From NCBI GenBank assembly GCA_036495525.1, contig DASXMR010000013.1, forward strand, positions 49,953 to 113,952: a DNA stretch of 64,000 nucleotides, in the 5' to 3' direction. This document shows, piece by piece, positions 1-8,281 of the stretch. Within the stretch, counting starts at the first letter, position 1. Each line of letters starts with the position of its first letter. Position numbers and translations under genes: made by a program. The notes beneath the pieces are model-generated. The model was not told where the DNA came from and did no database searches. It worked only from the letters and a program-made list of their open reading frames with translations. Source of the stretch: DASXMR01 sp036495525 (GTDB taxonomy: Bacteria; Actinomycetota; Actinomycetes; Streptosporangiales; Streptosporangiaceae).

Positions 1-848
1 TCGTGGCTGGCGGCGAGCTGACCGAGGGCGGCTTCGGCGGGATCCTCGCGGTCGGCTCCGGCTCGGCCCGCTCGCCTGCCCTGATCGAGCTCAGCTACGA
101 CCCGCCCGGCGCGGCCGGTCACACCGTGCTCGTCGGCAAGGGCATCACCTTCGACAGCGGCGGCCTGTCGCTCAAGCCCAACGACAGCATGAAGCTCATG
201 AAGACCGACATGGCAGGCGGCGCGGTGGTGATAGCCGTGCTCTCGGCGCTGCAGCGGCTGGGCGTGACGCACCGGGTCACCGGCCTGATAGCGGCTGCCG
301 AGAACCTGCCGTCCGGATCCGCCTACCGGCCATCAGATGTGATCACCCAGTTCGGCGGGCGAACCGTCGAGGTGCTCAACACCGACGCCGAGGGCAGGCT
401 GGTGCTGGCCGACGCCCTGGCCTACGCGGACGCCGAGCTCGGCCCCGACCAGCTCATCGACATCGCGACGCTGACCGGAGCGGCGCGGACCGCGCTGGGA
501 TCCTCGCACGCCGCGCTGTACTCCACCAGTGACGCGCTGGCCGCAGCGCTCCTGGTTGCCGGGGAGTCAAGCGGTGACCGGCTCTGGCGGATGCCGCTGG
601 AGCAGGATTACGCGGCGTCGCTGGAGTCACCGGTGGCCGACCTGGCGCACGTGGCCCGCGACGGCTCGCCCGCCGGCTCGATCATCGCCGCGCTGTTCCT
701 GCGTGAGTTCACCGGGCAGCGCGACTGGGCGCACCTGGATATCGCGGGCGCGGGCCGGGCCACAGCGGACGACGGCGAGCTGTCCAGGGGTGCCACCGGC
801 TTCGGTACCCGGCTGCTGCTGCGCTGGCTGGCCGCCGGGGCCGGCTGA
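1..848 (+). CDS. pepA: Leucyl aminopeptidase (M17), 3' part
   Basis: The reading frame enters from the left edge, so the N-terminal domain is missing; about 281 C-terminal residues are present, which is the M17 catalytic domain. It shows the family signatures GKGITFDSGGLSLKP, the metal and lysine segment around MKTDMAGGA, and NTDAEGRLVLADAL, which carries the second set of metal ligands and the catalytic Arg. M17 enzymes are cytosolic hexameric two-metal aminopeptidases that release N-terminal residues during peptide turnover. The gene ends with TGA at 846-848, six bases from the convergent methyltransferase. The catalytic residues look intact. Confidence 0.95.
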   Translation, partial: VAGGELTEGGFGGILAVGSGSARSPALIELSYDPPGAAGHTVLVGKGITFDSGGLSLKPNDSMKLMKTDMAGGAVVIAVLSALQRLGVTHRVTGLIAAAENLPSGSAYRPSDVITQFGGRTVEVLNTDAEGRLVLADALAYADAELGPDQLIDIATLTGAARTALGSSHAALYSTSDALAAALLVAGESSGDRLWRMPLEQDYAASLESPVADLAHVARDGSPAGSIIAALFLREFTGQRDWAHLDIAGAGRATADDGELSRGATGFGTRLLLRWLAAGAG

Positions 849-854
849 CTCGAC

Positions 855-1478
855 TCAGCCCTCGCGCCGCACCGCGGCGAGCAGCCCGGTCCCCACCGGC
901 AGCAGCAGCGGCACCAGCCGTCCGTCGGTGCGCACCTGCTCGCGCAGCTCGCTGATTTCGGCGGTGTCCCAGTCGCGAGGTACCGGGTCGCCGAGCAGGG
1001 AGTCCATTGCCCGGCTGACCGGCAGCGCGCCCTCGAAGGCGACGATTCCGCCTGGCCGCAGCAGCCGCATGGCGGCCGTCAGGTAGTCGGCGAACTCGCG
1101 CGGGTCAGCGTCGCAGAACACCAGGTCGTAAGCACCGTCAGCGAGCCGCGGAAGCACCTCAAGCGCGCGGCCGCTGATCAGCCGGTAGCGGCCGGCCGCG
1201 AAGCCGGCCGCGACGAAACTGAGGCGCGCCAGCCGCTGGTACTCCGGCTCGACGTCGACGCTGGTCAGGACGCCGCCAGCGCGCATGCCGCGAAGCAGCC
1301 AGATGCCCGATGTGCCGCAGCCGGTGCCGATCTCGACGACCGAGCGTGCCGCTGCCGCGGCGGCGATGAACCGCAGCGTGGCCCCGGTCGCCGGGCTGAC
1401 CGGCTCCGTGCCGCCCACCTCGGCAGCGTGCCGGCGGGCAGCCTGCAGCGTCTCGTCCTCGGGCAGGAACTCGTCCAC
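855..1478 (-). CDS. O-methyltransferase, Rv1220c-like
   Basis: SAM-dependent class I methyltransferase of the small O-methyltransferase (COG4122-like) family. The SAM site is the VEIGTGCGTSGIWLL segment, with SVDVEPEY as the acidic loop and VFCDADP as the motif preceding beta-4. It sits beside sigE, the same arrangement as Rv1220c in mycobacteria; substrate unknown. The given start is GTG 1478, the only standard start codon, but no ribosome site precedes it. Homologues I recall begin earlier, and upstream in-frame codons continue as RTLAYVDEFLPEDE. A strong GGGGGAGGAAG lies five bases before an in-frame ATC at 1506-1508, which may be the true start (see findings). Confidence 0.9.
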   Translation of the reverse strand: MDEFLPEDETLQAARRHAAEVGGTEPVSPATGATLRFIAAAAAARSVVEIGTGCGTSGIWLLRGMRAGGVLTSVDVEPEYQRLARLSFVAAGFAAGRYRLISGRALEVLPRLADGAYDLVFCDADPREFADYLTAAMRLLRPGGIVAFEGALPVSRAMDSLLGDPVPRDWDTAEISELREQVRTDGRLVPLLLPVGTGLLAAVRREG

Positions 1479-1603
1479 GTAGGCGAGCGTCCGGTCTGCG
1501 CTCCCGATGGCTTCCTCCCCCTGCCTGATGTGCCTGCTCGCGTCGCCCGGGTCGCGGCGCGTAATCGGGCTCCGGGCGGCAGCCTAGCGTCGTGGCTGCG
1601 GCG

Positions 1604-1630
1604 GGAACCAGCGGTCCCGCCTCGGACGTT
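1604..1630 (+). promoter_or_regulatory. Candidate SigE-type ECF promoter of sigE
   Basis: GGAAC (1604-1608), 18 bases, then CGTT (1627-1630). This matches the GGAAC-N18-GTT pattern of SigE/SigH/SigR-type group IV sigma factors and lies about 105 bases upstream of the sigE start, consistent with autoregulation. Found by eye; a chance match is possible in GC-rich DNA. Confidence 0.45.
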
Positions 1631-1736
1631 TGACCTGATGCGGTGCCGGGGGAGCAGCTGGCGGAAGTCTTCCGGTCATGATGGTGTTGCACGTTACAGG
1701 AGTCTTTCCAGCTTGGCCGAGCAGAAGGGGACAGTC

Positions 1737-2360
1737 GTGGAGCAGGCCGTGTCCGTCGAGGCCCCATCCGCTGACTGGGTGCCGCCCAGCTGGGAGGACG
1801 TGGTCAGGGAGCACTCGGCGAGGGTGTACCGGCTCGCTTACCGGCTCACCGGAAACAGCTACGACGCCGAGGACCTCACCCAGGAGGTCTTCGTGCGCGT
1901 GTTCAGGTCGCTGGCCACTTACACGCCGGGGACCTTCGAGGGCTGGCTGCACCGCATCACCACGAACCTGTTCCTGGACATGGCGCGGCGTAAGCAGCGC
2001 ATCAGGTTCGAGGGCCTTGGCGAGGAGAGCGAGGCGCGGCTCGGTGGCGCCGAGCCGACGCCAGCCGAGGCGTTTGACGACCGGCACCTGGATTCCGACA
2101 TCCAGGACGCGCTCCGTGCGCTGGCCCCGGAGTACCGCGCCGCGGTGATCCTCTGCGACATCGAGGGCCTTTCGTATGAGGAGATCGCCGCCACGCTCGG
2201 CATCAAGCTCGGCACCGTGCGCAGCAGGATCCACCGCGGCCGCGCGCAGCTGCGCGCGGCGCTCGAGCACCGGCGGCCGCGCCAGGCCACCCGGCGCGCC
2301 GTCATTCCCACCCCGCGTCCGGGTACGGACGCCGTGCTACCGCAGGGAGGCGCGGCATGA
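1737..2360 (+). CDS. sigE: ECF RNA polymerase sigma factor SigE
   Basis: Group IV (ECF) sigma factor of 207 residues. Region 2 is the segment RVYRLAYRLTGNSYDAEDLTQ..VFVRVFRSL..FEGWLHRITTNLFLDMARR (residues about 28-85). Region 4 contains ILCDIEGLSYEEIAATLGI..GTVRSRIHRGR (about 140-180), the helix-turn-helix for the -35 element. It closely resembles mycobacterial SigE. The start is GTG 1737, with AAGGGGA five bases upstream; the longer open frame to 1428 has no family similarity. The stop overlaps the rseA start as ATGA, so sigma and anti-sigma are translationally coupled. Expected role: response to envelope stress with rseA, the RseB-like protein and htrA. Confidence 0.95.
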   Translation: MEQAVSVEAPSADWVPPSWEDVVREHSARVYRLAYRLTGNSYDAEDLTQEVFVRVFRSLATYTPGTFEGWLHRITTNLFLDMARRKQRIRFEGLGEESEARLGGAEPTPAEAFDDRHLDSDIQDALRALAPEYRAAVILCDIEGLSYEEIAATLGIKLGTVRSRIHRGRAQLRAALEHRRPRQATRRAVIPTPRPGTDAVLPQGGAA

Positions 2361-2911
2361 ATCATCTTGGCCAGCGCCTGTCGGCGCTGATCGACGGCGA
2401 GCTTGACACTGCTGAGCGGGAACGGGTGATCATGCACCTGGCCCGGTGCGGCGCGTGCCGGGACGAGGCGGCCGCACTGCGCACGCTGAAGCAGCGGATG
2501 AACGCGCTGGGCGAGACGGCCGCCGACGCGGCCCTGACCGGCCGGCTAATGCAGCTTGCGAGGCCGGAGGACCTGTTCCGTGCGCCGCGCGTGCCAGGCG
2601 GGCCGGTGCCCTGGCCCGACCTGGATGGCGCGGCCAGCACGGCCGGCTGGGCGGGCCGTGACCTCAAGCCGGCCTGGTTCCTGGCTGCCGGGGCCTTCGG
2701 CGTATCACTGGCCGGCCTGGCCGCCGCGGCATTCGTGGCTGGCGGCACCGGGCAGGCACCAGCGCCGCGGGTCACCCCGGCGGTCTACAGCTACCTGACG
2801 CAGCACGACATCGACAGCGGCATCGTGCCTGCCCAGCAGCAGAGCACCAAGCAGAGCCGCAGTTCTCGTCCCGCCCGGCCGGTCATGAGCCCGGCTCTGC
2901 ATGCACCGTGA
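2357..2911 (+). CDS. rseA: Anti-sigma factor RseA, zinc-binding, membrane-anchored
   Basis: 184 residues. The N-terminal zinc-associated anti-sigma domain has H3, then H27-x3-C31-x2-C34, the usual ZAS ligand set that holds the sigma factor. A hydrophobic stretch at about residues 103-125 (AWFLAAGAFGVSLAGLAAAA) is a single membrane segment followed by a short outer tail of about 55 residues. The start ATG overlaps the sigE stop by four bases, and its own stop overlaps the next gene as GTGA. Regulation is presumably by proteolysis or phosphorylation as for actinobacterial RseA; that part is by analogy. Confidence 0.9.
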   Translation: MNHLGQRLSALIDGELDTAERERVIMHLARCGACRDEAAALRTLKQRMNALGETAADAALTGRLMQLARPEDLFRAPRVPGGPVPWPDLDGAASTAGWAGRDLKPAWFLAAGAFGVSLAGLAAAAFVAGGTGQAPAPRVTPAVYSYLTQHDIDSGIVPAQQQSTKQSRSSRPARPVMSPALHAP

Positions 2912-4077
2912 GCCCGCAGCTCCACCCTTCCTGGCGGATCGTGAGCATGGCGATCCTGCTTGGCCTGCTCGGCTCGTGCGCGGCTGTCTTCGCGCTCGCT
3001 GACTCACCGGCGACCGCAACCAGGGGGCGCGGCGCCGGGCTGGCGGCCAGCCGGGCCAGCCAGCGGCCGCGGCTGCCCAGGCCGGCCGGCGCCGCGGCGG
3101 CTCGCAGTGAGCGGGCGGGGCGCCGGCTGCTGCGCCAGGCAGCCGCCGCGTGCCAGCAGATTGCGTACGGCGGCACGCAGGATGTGCTCTGGCGCGAGCC
3201 GGGCGGGCAGAGCGGTGCCTCAATCGTCCAGGTATGGCACCGGCAGGGCACCGGGATCCTGGCCGGCTCGGCCGGCGCCGCGGCGTTGCCCGGCGAGCAG
3301 CTGCCGTCAGGCGCCGTGCTGCAGGGCACGGCGCTGGAGGGCACCCGAGGCGGGATCCTGGCGGTGTCCGCCGGCCAGCTCGCCCTGATGCTGACGAACT
3401 ATCAGGTCAGGTACGCCGGCCGCAGCTCGGCCGATGGCAGGCCCGCCCGGCTGGTGCAGCTACTGCAGCCCGACGGCAGCCTGGCCGCACGGTACTGGCT
3501 CGACCGCAGCACCAAGCTGCCGCTGCGCCGCCAGGTCTTCGCGGCTGGCTCAGGACTGATCAGCGACGAGGCCTTCATAGAGCTGAGGATCGGCAGCCGC
3601 GGCGTGGGCAGCATGCCAGCGTCGCAGGCCCGGCCATGGACCGGCCAGCTGGACGCGGCCGGGCTTGCCTCCTTGCGCGGCCGCGGCTGGCCGGTCCCGG
3701 CCAGCATGCCGGGAAACCTGGAGCTGCTGCGGGCCAGCACCTCCGCGGCCGGCCGGCCGGGCCAGGTACTCGACCTGTCGTATTCCGACGGCTTGTCAGA
3801 GGTCTCCGTGTTCGTCCAGCGCGGCGAGCTGGCAGGGCAGCTGCCAGGCTGGCACCGGGTCGCGGTCGGCGGGCAGAGCGTGCTGGCGAGCAGCCAGGAC
3901 AGCCAGTGCCTGGCCTGGTCGGCGGGCGGTTTTGCCTACACCGTGATTGCCGACGCGCCAGCGGCGACGGTCGGCCAGGTCGTGGCTGCGCTGCCGCATC
4001 AGGACCGGCCAGGGCTCTGGGCGCGGATGGCCCGCGGGCTGCGGCGGCTGGCGTCCTGGGCGAACCCGTTCGGCTGA
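2908..4077 (+). CDS. MucB/RseB-like secreted sigma-E regulator
   Basis: 389 residues from GTG 2908, overlapping the rseA stop by four bases. It begins with a signal peptide or N-terminal anchor (IVSMAILLGLLGSCAAVFALA). The middle matches the RseB N-terminal lipoprotein-binding fold: IAYGGTQDVLWREP, a central segment ending with LLQPDGSLAARYWLD, and PLRRQVFAAGSGLISDEAFI. The C-terminal half contains a repeated strand pattern ending near YTVIADAPAATVGQVVAALP. Its position between the anti-sigma factor and HtrA suggests it senses envelope damage and modulates cleavage of RseA. In mycobacteria htrA directly follows rseA, so this insertion is informative. Family call is from sequence pattern only. 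Confidence 0.7.
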   Translation: MSPQLHPSWRIVSMAILLGLLGSCAAVFALADSPATATRGRGAGLAASRASQRPRLPRPAGAAAARSERAGRRLLRQAAAACQQIAYGGTQDVLWREPGGQSGASIVQVWHRQGTGILAGSAGAAALPGEQLPSGAVLQGTALEGTRGGILAVSAGQLALMLTNYQVRYAGRSSADGRPARLVQLLQPDGSLAARYWLDRSTKLPLRRQVFAAGSGLISDEAFIELRIGSRGVGSMPASQARPWTGQLDAAGLASLRGRGWPVPASMPGNLELLRASTSAAGRPGQVLDLSYSDGLSEVSVFVQRGELAGQLPGWHRVAVGGQSVLASSQDSQCLAWSAGGFAYTVIADAPAATVGQVVAALPHQDRPGLWARMARGLRRLASWANPFG

Positions 4078-4114
4078 GCACGGCTACTCACCTCCGGTAA
4101 CGGGCAGATAACAA

Positions 4115-4132
4115 GCGGTGATGACTCACCGC
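4115..4132 (+). promoter_or_regulatory. Inverted repeat upstream of htrA
   Basis: Perfect 7-bp inverted repeat GCGGTGA-TGAC-TCACCGC in the 77-bp gap between the RseB-like gene and htrA, ending 22 bases before the htrA ATG and just upstream of its GAGGAGGGA ribosome site. It could be an operator or an RNA hairpin affecting htrA expression; function not known. Confidence 0.4.
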
Positions 4133-4154
4133 CACGCCCGCTGCGAGGAGGGAC

Positions 4155-5585
4155 ATGGAATCCGAGGCACGAGGCACGCCGGGCTCGCTGGCAGATCAGG
4201 GGCACTCCGGCGGCCCGCCCGGATCCGGCGAATCCACGCCGGGTGAGGACGGCGGCAGCGCCGGCGGGACGGGGACTGATGTTCCCGGCCCTGCCGTTAG
4301 CGGCGTGCCTGGACCTTCCCGGCCCGCCGACCCGCCAGGTCCCGGCACCGCTGGCGCATCCGCGACGCTCGGCCGCGCCGGGGCGGCTGGCCTGCACCTC
4401 CCGCCCGGCCTGCACCTGCCGTCCGGCCGCTGCGCCGCGCCGGGGCTGGCCGGTCCGGCGCCGGCCGCCAGCCGCTGGCCGCCAGGCCGGCTCATCGCGG
4501 TCCTGGTGGCAGTGGCGCTGGCCGGCGGGCTGGCTGGCGGCGTAGCCGGCCGGTACCTGGGCGGCAGGCCAGCCGCGGCGCAGGTCCTGCAGCCGGGTTA
4601 CAGCCTCGGTGCCGCCGGGCCCGCGGTGACCTACCGGCCGCCGTCGTCGCTGGCCGGCGTGGTGGCCAGGGTGCTGCCCAGCGTCGTCATGATCAAGGTG
4701 AACGGCACCCAGGGCACCGGGTCCGGCTTTGTGATCAGCGGCGGTTACATCGTCACCGACAACCACGTCGTGACGCTCAACGGCCAGCAGCCGCACGCGC
4801 GGCTGGAGGTGATCTTCGCCGGCGGCCGTCACACCGGCGCCCGGCTGGTCGGGCGCGATCCGTACTCAGACGTCGCGGTGCTTCGCCCCGACAGCGACAG
4901 CGGGTTGCGACCGCTGCAGCTTGGCAACTCCGACAGCGCCCAGGTGGGCGATCCGGTTATCGCCATAGGCTCGCCGCTCGGCCTGGCCGGGACGGTGACC
5001 AGCGGCATCATCAGCGCCCTCGACCGCCCGGTCCAGCCGACCGCCAGCGCTGGCACTACTCCGCTGCTGTTCTATGACGCGATCCAGACAGACGCGCCGA
5101 TCAATCCTGGCAACTCAGGCGGCCCGCTGGTCAACGAACAGGGCCAGGTCATCGGCGTCAACTCGTCCATCGACACGCTGAGCGCCAACCCGGTCGCCGG
5201 GTCAACCGGCGGCAGCATCGGCCTGGGCTTCGCGATCCCGGTCAACCGGGTCAGGGTCGTGGCTACGGAGCTGATCAGGACCGGGCATGCGGCGCACGCC
5301 GTCCTCGGAGCCTTGATCAACGGGCATTACCCTGGTCCCGGCGCGCAGATCGTCAGCTCGGACCGGGCCGGGCAGCCTGCCATCACCAGCGGCGGCCCGG
5401 CCGCGCTGGCCGGACTGCGACCCGGCGACGTGATCACCTCCTTCGCCGGGCTGCCGACCGGCACAGCCGCCGCGCTGCTCGCCGCCGTCAGGTCGCAGCA
5501 GCCGGGCAGCCGGGTCAGGGTGACCTTCGTGCGAGGTCACCAGACCCGCACGACCCTGGTGACGCTCGGCTCTGCCACTTCCTGA
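4155..5585 (+). CDS. htrA: HtrA/DegP-like serine protease with PDZ domain
   Basis: 476 residues. A long Pro/Gly-rich cytoplasmic N-terminus (about 1-110) is followed by one membrane helix (LIAVLVAVALAGGLAGGVAG). Then comes a trypsin-like domain with the complete triad His204 (TDNHVV), Asp239 (YSDVAVL) and Ser321 (GNSGGPL), and a C-terminal PDZ domain starting near ALAGLRPGDVITSFAG. Membrane-anchored HtrA proteins degrade or refold damaged exported proteins and belong to the SigE stress response. The ATG at 4155 has an excellent GAGGAGGG ribosome site. It is part of the sigE-rseA-rseB-htrA run, all on one strand. Confidence 0.95.
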   Translation: MESEARGTPGSLADQGHSGGPPGSGESTPGEDGGSAGGTGTDVPGPAVSGVPGPSRPADPPGPGTAGASATLGRAGAAGLHLPPGLHLPSGRCAAPGLAGPAPAASRWPPGRLIAVLVAVALAGGLAGGVAGRYLGGRPAAAQVLQPGYSLGAAGPAVTYRPPSSLAGVVARVLPSVVMIKVNGTQGTGSGFVISGGYIVTDNHVVTLNGQQPHARLEVIFAGGRHTGARLVGRDPYSDVAVLRPDSDSGLRPLQLGNSDSAQVGDPVIAIGSPLGLAGTVTSGIISALDRPVQPTASAGTTPLLFYDAIQTDAPINPGNSGGPLVNEQGQVIGVNSSIDTLSANPVAGSTGGSIGLGFAIPVNRVRVVATELIRTGHAAHAVLGALINGHYPGPGAQIVSSDRAGQPAITSGGPAALAGLRPGDVITSFAGLPTGTAAALLAAVRSQQPGSRVRVTFVRGHQTRTTLVTLGSATS

Positions 5586-5719
5586 TCAGTTTCCGGCCGG
5601 ACAGCGACTCGCGTCGGCTGCTGGCAGCCGCGCGACGGGGATTCAGGCGGGCGCGGCGGCGGGTTACCCTTGGAACCGGCGGGACCGCAGCCGCACCCGA
5701 GTAGACGCTGGAGCGCCAC

Positions 5720-6064
5720 GTGTTCGATCTTTCCTTCCTGAAGATCCTGGTGCTCGGCGTGCTCGCGCTGGTGATCTTCGGCCCGGATCAGCTGCCCAAG
5801 ATGGCCGCGCAGGCCGGGCGGGCACTACGCGACCTGCGCCGCCTGGCCGACTCGGCCAGGGCGGACTTGCAGGACGGGCTCGGCCCGGAGTTCCGCGACT
5901 TCGACATCAATGACCTCAACCCGCGCAGCTTCGTCCGCAAGCACCTGCTGGATGACCTCGACGAGGACCGGCAGCCGCAGGTCAGCCGGGCGGTGCCAGA
6001 GTCACCGGTGGGTGTTCCGCTGACATCCGGCGACGCCCCGCCCTACGACGCCGAGGCGACCTGA
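5720..6064 (+). CDS. tatB: Sec-independent protein translocase TatB
   Basis: 114 residues from GTG 5720. Typical TatB layout: a short N-terminal membrane helix (FLKILVLGVLALVIFGPDQLP) containing the hallmark FGPDxLP hinge, then an amphipathic helix (KMAAQAGRALRDLRRLADSAR) and an acidic tail ending in the FDINDLNPRSFVRKHL block seen in actinobacterial TatB. It acts with TatA and TatC in export of folded proteins. The polar residue near the helix start is Lys8 rather than the Glu common in the family. It lies downstream of htrA as in mycobacteria. Confidence 0.93.
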   Translation: MFDLSFLKILVLGVLALVIFGPDQLPKMAAQAGRALRDLRRLADSARADLQDGLGPEFRDFDINDLNPRSFVRKHLLDDLDEDRQPQVSRAVPESPVGVPLTSGDAPPYDAEAT

Positions 6065-6136
6065 CCCGCAGGCTCCAGGCGCGGCCGTGCGCTGTCGCCC
6101 GGCCGCCCGCCGGCTGCGGAATGCGATACTGGCCCG

Positions 6137-6997
6137 GTGCCGGAGCCCTTCGCGGCCCGCTTTGCCGCCGCGCGATCGAAGCACGGTCCGCTGGTTCTCG
6201 GTGCCGATCCGTCCGGGCCGCTGCTGACCGCCTGGGGCATCGCTGACAACGCTGACGGCCTGGAGCGCTTCACCGACATCGTGCTCGCCGCCGCGGCTGG
6301 CACGGTCGGCCTGATCAAGCCGCAGTCCGCGTTCTACGAGCGGCACGGCTGGGCTGGGATCCGGGCTCTTTCCCGGCTGCTCGCCGGTGCCAGCAGCGCG
6401 GGCCTGCTGACGATCCTGGACGTCAAGCGCGGTGACGTCGGCAGCACCAACGCCTCCTACGCCGAGGCCTACCTCGGCAGTGGCGCGCCGCTGGCAGCTG
6501 ACGCCATCACCGTCCACCCGTATCTTGGCGTCGCGGCCATGGGCAGCTTCGTGCGCCGTGCGCACGAGGCCGGCGGGTGCCTGCTGATCGTGACCCGTTC
6601 TTCCAATCCCGAGGGCAGCGTCGTGCAGGGCGCGGTCGCCGGCGACGGCGGCACCGTCGATCAGTTGCTGCTACGTCAGATAGGCCAGCTGAACGCGACG
6701 CTCGCCCCCGGCGAGGTCGGCCCCGTCGGCGCCGTCATCGGCCCGGTCGCTCGTTCCCCGGCCCTGGACCTGCCGGCCGCCGGCGCGCTGTTCCTCGCGC
6801 CAGGCGTCGGGGCTCAGGGCGCCACCGTGGCCGACGTGGCCGGCATCTTCGCGGCCTGCCCTGACCGGGTAATGCCGAGTGCCTCGCGATCCCTGCTAGC
6901 TGCCGGGCCTGGCGTGCCGGAGCTGCGCGCCGCGACAGCTAGCCTGGCCGCCGAGTTCCGCGCCGCGCTGCCCGGCCCCGCGGCTGCCAGCGCCTGA
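6137..6997 (+). CDS. pyrF: Orotidine 5'-phosphate decarboxylase, type 2
   Basis: 286 residues from GTG 6137. Catalyses OMP to UMP, the last step of de novo pyrimidine synthesis. The catalytic D-x-K-x-x-D array is visible in TILDVKRGDVGSTN, with KPQSAFYE upstream and ADAITVHPYLG and PSASRSLLAAG downstream, all typical of the long actinobacterial and proteobacterial type. It is not beside other pyr genes in this window; the neighbours are tatB (72 bp upstream) and the convergent mrp (39 bp downstream). Confidence 0.93.
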   Translation: MPEPFAARFAAARSKHGPLVLGADPSGPLLTAWGIADNADGLERFTDIVLAAAAGTVGLIKPQSAFYERHGWAGIRALSRLLAGASSAGLLTILDVKRGDVGSTNASYAEAYLGSGAPLAADAITVHPYLGVAAMGSFVRRAHEAGGCLLIVTRSSNPEGSVVQGAVAGDGGTVDQLLLRQIGQLNATLAPGEVGPVGAVIGPVARSPALDLPAAGALFLAPGVGAQGATVADVAGIFAACPDRVMPSASRSLLAAGPGVPELRAATASLAAEFRAALPGPAAASA

Positions 6998-7036
6998 CCG
7001 CCGGATCAAGCGCCCCCGGCGCCCCGCCCGCCGCGG

Positions 7037-8179
7037 CTAGACCGGGGTCAGGCCGAGCGGGCGGCCGGCCAGCCCGCGCGACCGGTTCCCCAGCAGGCCA
7101 GCGATCCTGTTCAGCTCGGCGGCGGCGGGCGAGGCGGGGTCGGAGAGCACCAGCGGGACGCCGCTGTCACCAGCCTCGCGCAGTCGCATGTCGATTGGCA
7201 CCTGGCCGAGCAGCGGGACCTCGGTGCCGGTCATCCGGCTCAGTGTGGCGGCGACCGTCTGCCCGCCGCCGGTGCCGAAGACATCCACCTGCTCGCCGCA
7301 GTGCGGGCACGGCAGCCAGGCCATGTTCTCGATCACTCCCACGACCCGCTGGTGCAGCTGTGCGGCCAGCGATCCGGCCCGCTCGGCTACTTCGGCTGAG
7401 GCGAGCTGCGGCGTCGTGACCACGATCAGCTCTGAGCCGGGCACCAGGTGCGCCGCCGAGATCGCCACGTCGCCGGTGCCCGGCGGCAGGTCAAGCAGCA
7501 GCACGTCCAGATCGCCCCAGTAGACGTCGGCCAGGAACTGCTGCAGCAGCCGGTGCAGGATCGGGCCGCGCAGTGGCAGCGGCTCGTTGCCCTTCTTCAG
7601 CATCCCGCTGGAGATGGCCCTCACTCCGTGCGCCTCGGGCGGCATGATCATCTGCTCGACCTGGGTCGGCCTGCCCTGGACCCCGAGCATCCGCGGCACC
7701 GAGTGCCCGTAGATGTCGGCGTCCAGCAGCCCTACCTTCTGGCCCGCCGCGGCGAGCGCGGCGGCCAGGCTCACCGTTACCGAGGACTTGCCGACCCCGC
7801 CCTTGCCGCTGGCCACCGCGTAGACCCTGGTCAGCGACGTCGGACTGGCGAAGGGGATCTCCCGCTCCGGCTTGCCGCCGCGCAGCTGGCCCTGCAGGTC
7901 GCGGCGCTGCTGGTCGCTCATGACGTCAAGTCCGACCCGCACGGCGGTCACGCCGGGCAGAGCGGACACGGCGCTGGTGACCTCGCGGGTAATGGTGTCT
8001 CGCATCGGGCAGCCGGCCACGGTCAGGTAGACGTCGACGCGCACCGCGCCGTCCGGTTCCACCGCCACGTCCTTGACCATGCCGAGCTCGGTGATCGGAC
8101 GGTGGATTTCCGGGTCGTTGACCCGGGCGAGCGCCCTGGTCACCTCGTCGGTGCTGGGCGGCGCGGTCGGGGGTGGCAT
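7037..8179 (-). CDS. mrp: Mrp/NBP35-family Fe-S cluster carrier ATPase
   Basis: 380 residues. N-terminal MIP18/DUF59 domain (about 10-95; VNDPEIHRPITELGMV and VAGCPMRD), then a P-loop ATPase with a deviant Walker A (ASGKGGVGKSS), DADIYGHSVP, and LLLDLPPGTGD as Walker B. A CxxC pair in LPCPHCGEQVDVFG bridges the dimer-bound cluster. It binds and transfers Fe-S clusters to apoproteins in the cytosol. ATG 8179. The order sigE...tatB...mrp is also seen in mycobacteria and Streptomyces. Confidence 0.93.
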   Translation of the reverse strand: MPPPTAPPSTDEVTRALARVNDPEIHRPITELGMVKDVAVEPDGAVRVDVYLTVAGCPMRDTITREVTSAVSALPGVTAVRVGLDVMSDQQRRDLQGQLRGGKPEREIPFASPTSLTRVYAVASGKGGVGKSSVTVSLAAALAAAGQKVGLLDADIYGHSVPRMLGVQGRPTQVEQMIMPPEAHGVRAISSGMLKKGNEPLPLRGPILHRLLQQFLADVYWGDLDVLLLDLPPGTGDVAISAAHLVPGSELIVVTTPQLASAEVAERAGSLAAQLHQRVVGVIENMAWLPCPHCGEQVDVFGTGGGQTVAATLSRMTGTEVPLLGQVPIDMRLREAGDSGVPLVLSDPASPAAAELNRIAGLLGNRSRGLAGRPLGLTPV

Positions 8180-8281
8180 GGCCCCATGCTACGAACCACC
8201 TGGCCTGCCGTCGAAACGCCCCCGTTGGTAGCCTCCGCGGTCAGGACGCTGACTCTGCCTACTGCGACGGACGGTGAGCCG

